A stretch of 5,978 bases of DNA from Limisphaerales bacterium (GTDB taxonomy: Bacteria; Verrucomicrobiota; Verrucomicrobiia; Limisphaerales; UBA11358): assembly GCA_003455565.1 (NCBI GenBank), contig DMQW01000098.1, forward strand, positions 1 through 5,978, in the 5' to 3' direction. Each line of letters opens with the position of its first letter. The stretch's first letter is position 1. A program made the translations under genes and the position numbers. Shown piece after piece: positions 1 to 4,860 of this stretch. The notes beneath the pieces were generated by a model, which did not search any database, had not been told where the DNA came from, and was given only the letters and a program-made list of their open reading frames with translations.

Positions 1-1
1 A

Positions 2-70
2 CAGGCTCTGAAGGCCGCGCTCCGGGAAACACCGACAGGTTTGTGTCGCGTGCCAAAACATTTTCAATAA
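2..70 (+). CDS. Possible C-terminal tail of an upstream gene (partial)
   Basis: From base 2 this frame is open to a TAA at 68-70 and reads as a soluble-looking tail ending in RVPKHFQ. The stop sits 10 bases before the start of the next gene on the same strand, which is the spacing expected of a preceding gene. Only 22 codons are visible, and another forward frame is also open here, so coding is not proven. I cannot assign a family. If real, it could be co-transcribed with the exchanger-like gene that follows. Confidence 0.3.
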   Translation, partial: QALKAALRETPTGLCRVPKHFQ

Positions 71-80
71 ACTTTCGCGT

Positions 81-1097
81 GTGGCGAAACCGTTCATTCA
101 TTGGATCGAAGCCCACGGCCATTCCGCGCCGTGGTGGTTTCTCGCGCTGTTCCTCGCCGCGTCGTCCCTGATGATCTGGCGGCTGGAGGCGATGAGCGCA
201 CGCGGCTTTGAGGGGACGATTCTCGGCACGCTCGTCATGCCGTATTGCTCCGGCATGGGCAACCTGATCTTCGCCTTCATCCTCGGCCGCAGCGGCGGTT
301 CCGGCGCGGACGTGATGACCAACTCGCTCGTCAATAACGTCACCAACATGACGCTCATCCTCGGCCTGCCCGCCGTCATCTGGGGCATGAACGTCCTGCC
401 CAAAAAGAAAGCCGATGCGGGCGGCAAAAAGAAAAAGCCGGGCGCAGGCAACGCGGCGGAATTGAACCGGCTCTCGCTGCTGCTCACGCTCACGGCGGTT
501 TTATTTTTCACCGGCGCAGTCTGGGCGATGGGGCGCAAAGGCCGTTTGGATTTCAACGACGGTCTGGTTTTGATCGGACTGTTTTTGTTCTGGCAATGCT
601 TCCACGTCTTTGAAGTGTTGAAGGCGAACGTGCGGCAGGGAAAATCGGCCATCAACTGGATGCTGCCCGTGGACCTGGCATTGCTCGCGGCCGGCGCGTA
701 TGCAATCTACATCAGCACGGACTGGCTGGTCGGCTGGATCTCGCACATCCACTCCGGCTTCGTCAGCGCGAAACATCTCGGCTGGTTGAGCGGCTGGCTG
801 ATGGTGCTGCCGAACGCGGTGCTGGCGGTTTATTATGCGTGGCGCAAACAGCCGGAAGTCGTCTATGCCTCGCAGGTCGGCGATGCGCACGTTTCCATTC
901 CGCTCTGCCTCGGCGTCTTTGCCTTGTATCAACCGATGGCGATGCCGGCATTTTTTCACACGGGAATGTTGATTCTCCTGGGCGCGACGCTCGTCCACTT
1001 TTTCTTCGTGGCGTTGTTCGGTCAACTGCCGCGCATCGCCGGCCTCGCGCTGGTGGCGGGCTATGGCTGGTTTTTGTGGAAGGGACTGCTGGGGTGA
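81..1097 (+). CDS. Sodium/calcium exchanger-like (CaCA superfamily) membrane protein, altered ion-site residues
   Basis: A 338-residue integral membrane protein with about ten hydrophobic segments and a Lys-rich cytoplasmic-type loop at about residues 107-119 splitting the two halves, as in Na+/Ca2+ exchangers of the CaCA superfamily. Both halves show the remnant of the alpha repeat. In half 1, residues 48-65 are followed by NNVTNMTLILGL (85-96), matching the family pattern GSNIxNxLLxLGL. In half 2, LPNAVLAVYYAWRKQPEVV (243-261) is followed by VGDAHVSIPLCLG (266-278). By eye, the Glu of the family GTSxPEL motif is Asn in both repeats (N61 and N245), and the second GSNIFN reads GDAHVS. The family exchanges Na+ or H+ for Ca2+ across the inner membrane; with these substitutions the transported ion, or transport itself, is uncertain. 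The start is GTG, the first start codon in the frame after a stop at 9-11; ATG at 171 would remove the first helix. No Shine-Dalgarno is visible. Confidence 0.72.
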   Translation: MAKPFIHWIEAHGHSAPWWFLALFLAASSLMIWRLEAMSARGFEGTILGTLVMPYCSGMGNLIFAFILGRSGGSGADVMTNSLVNNVTNMTLILGLPAVIWGMNVLPKKKADAGGKKKKPGAGNAAELNRLSLLLTLTAVLFFTGAVWAMGRKGRLDFNDGLVLIGLFLFWQCFHVFEVLKANVRQGKSAINWMLPVDLALLAAGAYAIYISTDWLVGWISHIHSGFVSAKHLGWLSGWLMVLPNAVLAVYYAWRKQPEVVYASQVGDAHVSIPLCLGVFALYQPMAMPAFFHTGMLILLGATLVHFFFVALFGQLPRIAGLALVAGYGWFLWKGLLG

Positions 1098-1100
1098 AAG

Positions 1101-1206
1101 GGAAAATGACTAAAACCTAATGACGAATGACAAAGGAACTTCGCGCGCCGGCCATTCGGGCTTCGTTATTCTTTCGTCATTAGGATTTAGTCATTCGTCA
1201 TTTTCC
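1101..1206. repeat. Imperfect palindromic repeat element between convergent genes; possible bidirectional terminator
   Basis: The outer arms 1101-1110 (GGAAAATGAC) and 1197-1206 are perfect reverse complements. The next segments, 1111-1127 and 1173-1189, pair at 16 of 17 positions. The right arm carries one extra 7-base unit, GAATGAC (complement of 1190-1196), showing that the element is made of repeated AATGAC/GAATGAC units. Weaker pairing continues inward toward a GC-rich centre around 1142-1160. Each arm, read inward, has stop codons in all three frames. It lies just after the stop of the exchanger-like gene and overlaps the end of the opposing gene, so it can form a long hairpin at both 3' ends. 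It resembles dispersed REP- or MITE-like intergenic repeats; no transposase is nearby. That it is dispersed in the genome, or terminates transcription, is inference. Confidence 0.75.
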
Positions 1207-1655
1207 TGCGGCTTGGGAAAAATCTTCGTATCCCACGAAACCACCAGCGGATTGGCGCGGACTTTGTCGGCGAACTCCGCGAACGGCACCTGCGCGCCGA
1301 GCCAGCTCGGATTTTTGGCAATGGTGTCCATGGATTCGCGGGTGTTGTTGCACATGAGATAAATCCCCTGCCCTAGAACCAGAAACACCTCGATGCGCGT
1401 GCCGGTGGCGTGCCGGGAAAATTCAAAATCGCCCGCGCCGTATCTGCCGCCGAGCAGTTCCGCGCGCAACGTCCCGATGTCCTGCACAAAGTTTTTGAGA
1501 AATTCGTCGTTGCGCGGCCCGGTGTAAAACAGCACGCGCGCCTTGTTTTCCACGAGCGACACCACCGCCCATTCGTCAAACACCACGCCGCCATAGCGGG
1601 AATTCATCGCGTCCGCACAGCCTTTGATCTGTCCGCCGATTTCGTCAAGAGTCAT
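1191..1655 (-). CDS. Conserved-looking cytosolic protein of unknown function, possible roadblock-like fold
   Basis: A 154-residue protein without signal peptide or membrane segment. I do not recognise a family with certainty. It alternates a first helix (about 3-20), strands (22-35 and 39-45), a helix with FLKNFVQDIGTLRAELL (52-68), strands (76-82 and 86-102, including IEVFLVLGQGIYLM) and a C-terminal helical part (107-135). This order loosely recalls the roadblock/LC7 or profilin-like plan, which is only a guess from predicted secondary structure. The start is chosen as ATG at 1655; an in-frame TTG at 1673 would add six residues (MLCSQA), but neither has a clear ribosome binding site. The last four residues, ENDE, and the TGA stop are encoded inside the palindromic element, so the original C-terminus may have been replaced when that element arrived. 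It is divergent from the carotenoid gene and convergent with the exchanger-like gene. Confidence 0.7.
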   Translation of the reverse strand: MTLDEIGGQIKGCADAMNSRYGGVVFDEWAVVSLVENKARVLFYTGPRNDEFLKNFVQDIGTLRAELLGGRYGAGDFEFSRHATGTRIEVFLVLGQGIYLMCNNTRESMDTIAKNPSWLGAQVPFAEFADKVRANPLVVSWDTKIFPKPQENDE

Positions 1656-1782
1656 GGCCTGTGAGCAGAGCAAAAGCGATGCCCGCGCTCAAGGCAATTC
1701 GCTCCACGCCAGAAGTCACGGGAAATTTAATAATTTCGCATTTGCCCACCGCCCCGTTTTTCGCCACTGTCCAGAAAAGCAA
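1656..1782. promoter_or_regulatory. Divergent intergenic region with AT-rich dyad, likely holding both promoters
   Basis: These 127 bases separate the starts of two divergent genes, so the promoters of both should lie here unless they extend into coding DNA. The only strongly AT-rich stretch is at 1722-1737, a small dyad with arms GAAATT and AATTTC around TAAT. It offers -10-like hexamers on both strands and could also be an operator. I could not find a convincing -35 partner at proper spacing on either strand, so exact promoters are not assigned. Confidence 0.3.
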
Positions 1783-2571
1783 ATGCGCCTGTCCGCTGTC
1801 AAAATTCCAACTGCCCTGCTCTGGACGATGGTTGCCGCGCTCGGCGTCACGGTGCTGGGGGAAATTCTCGCCCCGAATTTTTCCGCGACGCTCGACGCTG
1901 CGCTTATCGCGCTCGCGGCCGCCGCCAGCATCACCGCGCTCACCCGACAACTGCCGCTGCAAAATGTCCTGCTCGCGGCGGCCATCACCGCGCTCATCGG
2001 CGGGATCGCGCACGGCTTGAGCGCGCGCACCAGCATTCCGTTCGGTCCGTTTATTTTCAACGAAAACGCCGGGCCGAAACTTTTTGACTGCATTCCGTGG
2101 ACGGTGCCGCTGTTGTGGATCGTCGCCATTTTCAATTCGCGCGGGGTCGCGCGGCTGGGCCTGCGCCCGTGGCGCAAGACCAAAAATTACGGCTGGTGGC
2201 TCATCGGCCTGACCGCGGTGCTGGCGGTTGTGTTTGATCTGGCGCTCGAACCGGTCGCCGCGCATGTGAAACATTTCTGGCTCTGGCAACCAACGAAAAT
2301 CCACGTCACCTGGCACGGGGCGTCGCCGCTGAATTTTCTCGGCTGGGCGTTTGTATCGCTGCTCATCCTGGCGTTCATCACCCCGTCGCTCATCAAAAAA
2401 CAGCCGGGCAATTCGCGCGCGCCGGACTTCATGCCGTTCGGATTGTGGCTCGGCGCGATGACGTTGTTCGCCGCCAGTTCAGCAACGGCGGGCTTGTGGC
2501 CGGCGGTGATTGTGGACGCAGTTCTGGCGGGTGTCGCCACCGTGTTTGCCATTCGCGGCGCGAAGTGGTGA
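1783..2571 (+). CDS. Carotenoid biosynthesis protein, DUF422/CruF family
   Basis: A 262-residue polytopic membrane protein of the DUF422 (carotenoid biosynthesis protein, Pfam PF04240) family, whose studied members include CruF, a carotenoid 1',2'-hydratase that adds water to the psi end of acyclic carotenoids such as lycopene or bisanhydrobacterioruberin. The family pattern is clear and in order: IPFGPFIF (85-92), GPKLFDCIPWTVPLLW (97-112), FDLALEPVAAHVKHFWLW (151-168) and SPLNFLGW (181-188), separated by about seven hydrophobic helices. Length is close to what is usual. The start is ATG at 1783, where an amphipathic N-terminus leads into the first helix; the frame is open upstream to 1624, but that extension is Arg/His-rich, unlike the family, and would overlap the divergent gene. 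Only a weak purine run (AGAAAAG) precedes the start. No crtB, crtI or crtY neighbour is visible, so the exact substrate is unknown. Its stop lies one base from the stop of the convergent CNNM operon. Confidence 0.87.
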   Translation: MRLSAVKIPTALLWTMVAALGVTVLGEILAPNFSATLDAALIALAAAASITALTRQLPLQNVLLAAAITALIGGIAHGLSARTSIPFGPFIFNENAGPKLFDCIPWTVPLLWIVAIFNSRGVARLGLRPWRKTKNYGWWLIGLTAVLAVVFDLALEPVAAHVKHFWLWQPTKIHVTWHGASPLNFLGWAFVSLLILAFITPSLIKKQPGNSRAPDFMPFGLWLGAMTLFAASSATAGLWPAVIVDAVLAGVATVFAIRGAKW

Positions 2572-2572
2572 T

Positions 2573-3874
2573 TCAGCTTTTCCGCGAAACCTTGAGCTTC
2601 GTTACGCGCGGGCCGTCCAAGGCTTCAACGCGCAATTCAAAACCGTTCACGTTCACAAAATCACCGGTGCGCGGAAAGCCGCCAAGTTTCTCCGTCACCC
2701 AGCCGCTCGCGGTCGTCGTGTTTTCGTCGTGCGCGACGAGGCCGATGATTTTTTCCAGCTCGTGCAACGCCAGAATTCCCGCGACCTCCCAGACATCTTC
2801 GCTCTGCCGCACAAATTGTGTCACCTCCGCATCAAATTCATCCTGGATCTGCCCGACCAGCGCCTCGATGGTGTTCTCCAAAGTGACGATGCCGACGGTG
2901 CCGCCAAATTCATCCACCACGACCGCGAAATGCGATTTGCGGTCGAGAAAACGCCGGAGAAGTTTGTCCAGTTGCGCAGTTTCAGGAACGTAAATCAACG
3001 GTCGCGCCACCGGCAGCAAATCCGCCGCCGTCCGCGCCTTGTCACGCAAGGCGTAAAGGTCTTTGATGTGGACGATGCCGAGCGTCTTATCGAGGTCGCC
3101 GTCCGCGCAAAGCGGGAAGCGTGAGTAACGGGTTTTTTCCGCGAGCGCGAGACACTCGGCCACCGGCGCGGTGGAATCGAACGCCGTGATTTCATGGCGC
3201 GGACGCATCACTTCGCGCGCCGTGCGATGCCGCAGATCCAGCGCGTTCAAAACCAGATCGCGCTGGTCGGGCGAACTTTTGGCCGAGCCGAGCATGAGGC
3301 GCAGTTCTTCTTCGGAATGGTCGTTGTGCGATTCCATTCCATCGAAGCCCAGCCGCCGCACGAGAAATTGTGACGAGTTGTGAAACAGCCAGATGAACGG
3401 ATACGAAAACCGGTAAAACCATTCGAGCGGCGTGGCTGTCCACAGCGCCGTCGGCAGCGTGCGCCGGATGGCGATGGCTTTCGGCACCAGTTCGCCCGCG
3501 ATGATGAGCAGATAGCAGTTCACAAAAAATCCGACGGCGATGGCCACGGTGCTGCGCGTGTGCTCGGAATTGATGTTGAACAGTTGAAATTCCGGGTCGA
3601 GCAGTGCGCGGAAAACCGGCTCCACCAAAACGCCAAGGCCCATGCTGACGAGCGTGATGCCGAACTGCGTCGCGCCGATGTAGGAATCAATGTGCGCGAC
3701 GATATGCCGCGCCCGGTGCGCCCGCCGGTTGCCTTTGGCCACCAGCGCTGACAGTTGCGTGTCGCGAATGCGGACGAACGCCAGTTCCGCCGCGACAAAA
3801 AAAGCGTTGAGCAGGACCAGCACCGCGACGAGCAGCAGTTTCAGCCCGATGTCAATGAGGTCGCTCCCGCTCAT
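2573..3874 (-). CDS. CNNM/CorC (HlyC/TlyC) family membrane protein with CBS pair, complete
   Basis: A 433-residue protein of the COG1253 'hemolysin' family, related to bacterial CorB/CorC and eukaryotic CNNM, implicated in Mg2+ or other divalent cation export at the inner membrane; the hemolysin name is historical. Domains in order: DUF21/CNNM membrane domain (about 5-180) with NAFFVAAELAFVR (23-35), YIGATQFGITLVSMGLG (65-81) and the signature GELVPK (127-132); a CBS pair (about 220-345) with HRTAREVMRPR (216-226) and VDEFGGTVGIVTLEN (320-334); and the C-terminal CorC_HlyC domain (about 350-430). The CBS pair in this family usually binds adenine nucleotides. It is the last gene of a three-gene operon: its ATG overlaps the stop of the preceding gene by ATGA. 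A good Shine-Dalgarno, GAGGTG, lies at 3885-3880, five bases upstream, inside the previous gene's last codons. It differs in type from the first paralogue, resembling the 'AATQLGITLASL' subgroup, so the duplication looks old. Confidence 0.92.
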   Translation of the reverse strand: MSGSDLIDIGLKLLLVAVLVLLNAFFVAAELAFVRIRDTQLSALVAKGNRRAHRARHIVAHIDSYIGATQFGITLVSMGLGVLVEPVFRALLDPEFQLFNINSEHTRSTVAIAVGFFVNCYLLIIAGELVPKAIAIRRTLPTALWTATPLEWFYRFSYPFIWLFHNSSQFLVRRLGFDGMESHNDHSEEELRLMLGSAKSSPDQRDLVLNALDLRHRTAREVMRPRHEITAFDSTAPVAECLALAEKTRYSRFPLCADGDLDKTLGIVHIKDLYALRDKARTAADLLPVARPLIYVPETAQLDKLLRRFLDRKSHFAVVVDEFGGTVGIVTLENTIEALVGQIQDEFDAEVTQFVRQSEDVWEVAGILALHELEKIIGLVAHDENTTTASGWVTEKLGGFPRTGDFVNVNGFELRVEALDGPRVTKLKVSRKS

Positions 3875-4860
3875 AATTTCACCTCGCCGAACATCAGTTT
3901 CAAAATGTCTTCGAGCGCCACGACGCCGATTTCAGTGCGGTCGCGCGCCAGCACCACCGCCAGCCGCTGCCCGGCGCGCTGCATCCGGCGCAGCGCAACT
4001 TCCAGCCGCATGTCCTCGTCAACGAACAGCGCGGGCGACATGAATTCCGCCGCCGGCTTTTCCACCGCGAGATTTTCCTGGTAAAGCAGCGCGCCCACGT
4101 CCACCAGACCGGCGATGCGCCGCTGGCCGTCACGCGTTTCCCAGACCGGCAGCCGCGAAATGTTTTTTTCGCGCGCGAGGGCAACCGCCTCGCGCAACGG
4201 CGAACCGGCCTCGACGGAAAAAGTTTTTTCGAGCGGCAAGTTGATTTGGCCGACCGTGAAATGCTGGAGGTCGAGCACACGGTTGACCATCGCGTGTTCA
4301 TCGCCGGTGAGGGCTTGCGCGGCTTCCTGCATCACCGCGCGCATTTCTTCGCGATTACCGAACAGCCGGCCCGTGAACGCCTCCGAGCCTTTCAAGCGCA
4401 ATACGAGTTTGGAAATTTCCGCGACCACATAAACCAACGGACTCAACGCCAGCGTCACGAGGCGAAAAATATTCGCTGTCGAAAGACATAGCCGGTTTGG
4501 ATACGCGCGGAACAGCATCTTCGGCAGCAGATCGAAGAACGCATAAAACAAAAAGACAAACACCGCGAACAATCCGGTGACGAGCACCAGATGACCGGCG
4601 AACCATTCGTGCAGTTGCGCGATGAACCAGCCGAGGATGAAAAAATTTACGACCGTGTTGCCGACGAGAATCGTCCAGAGAAATTTCTCCGGCTTCTCCA
4701 GAAAATCGTGGAGCAGCCGCGCCTTGGGATTGCCCGTGCGCGCCAGCCGCCGCACGCGCAGCCGGTTCAGCGCGAACACGCCCGCCTCCATGCCTGACAG
4801 CAAAAACGACAGTAGCAGGCACAGCGTCAGCGCGAAAAATGTTGGCAGAAAATCAGTCAT
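3871..4860 (-). CDS. Divergent CNNM-family paralogue lacking the C-terminal CorC_HlyC domain
   Basis: A 329-residue membrane protein. The DUF21-type domain (about 1-160) is recognisable from LSGMEAGVFALNRLRVRRL (21-39), GNPKARLL (43-50) and KFLWTILVGNTVVNFF (59-74), but the usual GExxPK reads FDLLPK (109-114). A CBS pair follows (about 200-326), also altered: the VMRPR site reads QINLPLEK (205-212), and the usual VDEFGGTxGLVTLEDI reads VLARDRTEIGVVALEDI (303-319). The protein ends at MFGEVKL, immediately after the second CBS motif, so the CorC_HlyC domain found in both neighbours is absent. There is no frameshift, and the reading frame is clean with normal codon use, so it is probably a functional divergent subunit and not decay. 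Start ATG at 4860 overlaps the previous stop by ATGA; no Shine-Dalgarno is seen, so translation probably depends on coupling. Family role: divalent cation transport or its regulation; the specific role is unknown. Confidence 0.85.
   Translation of the reverse strand: MTDFLPTFFALTLCLLLSFLLSGMEAGVFALNRLRVRRLARTGNPKARLLHDFLEKPEKFLWTILVGNTVVNFFILGWFIAQLHEWFAGHLVLVTGLFAVFVFLFYAFFDLLPKMLFRAYPNRLCLSTANIFRLVTLALSPLVYVVAEISKLVLRLKGSEAFTGRLFGNREEMRAVMQEAAQALTGDEHAMVNRVLDLQHFTVGQINLPLEKTFSVEAGSPLREAVALAREKNISRLPVWETRDGQRRIAGLVDVGALLYQENLAVEKPAAEFMSPALFVDEDMRLEVALRRMQRAGQRLAVVLARDRTEIGVVALEDILKLMFGEVKL
3880..3885 (-). promoter_or_regulatory. Shine-Dalgarno GAGGTG for the third CNNM gene
   Basis: Read on the minus strand, GAGGTG lies five bases before the ATG at 3874. 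It is formed by the Gly-Glu-Val codons near the end of the preceding paralogue. It is the only strong ribosome binding site in the window and confirms the start inside the ATGA overlap. Confidence 0.7.

Noticed and set aside
501..1025. Minus-strand reading frame over the exchanger-like gene
   Set aside because: Strongly charged, His/Gln/Arg-rich composition and no recognisable domain; the plus frame has regular membrane helices.
1101..1206. CRISPR-like or tandem repeat array
   Set aside because: The short AATGAC units have no regular spacers; the structure is a palindrome, not a direct repeat array.
1120..1362. Small plus-strand reading frame starting in the palindrome
   Set aside because: It begins in the repeat and continues antisense to the unknown protein; no ribosome binding site or domain supports it.
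1624..1782. Longer version of the carotenoid gene starting near 1624
   Set aside because: The extra residues are His/Arg-rich, not like the family, and overlap the start of the divergent gene; ATG at 1783 leads directly into the first helix.
1645..2316. Long antisense reading frame over the carotenoid gene
   Set aside because: It is rich in Arg, Gly and Asp with no domain pattern, typical of the shadow frame of a GC-rich gene, and the plus-strand frame has clear family motifs.
2510..3124. Plus-strand reading frames over the third CNNM gene
   Set aside because: The minus strand shows a complete CNNM/CBS protein with conserved motifs; the plus frames are low-complexity shadows.
3871..4860. 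Middle paralogue as a pseudogene or frameshifted gene
   Set aside because: The frame is intact, with both start and stop in ATGA overlaps and normal codon use; no missing CorC_HlyC domain remnant is found downstream, because the next gene starts immediately.
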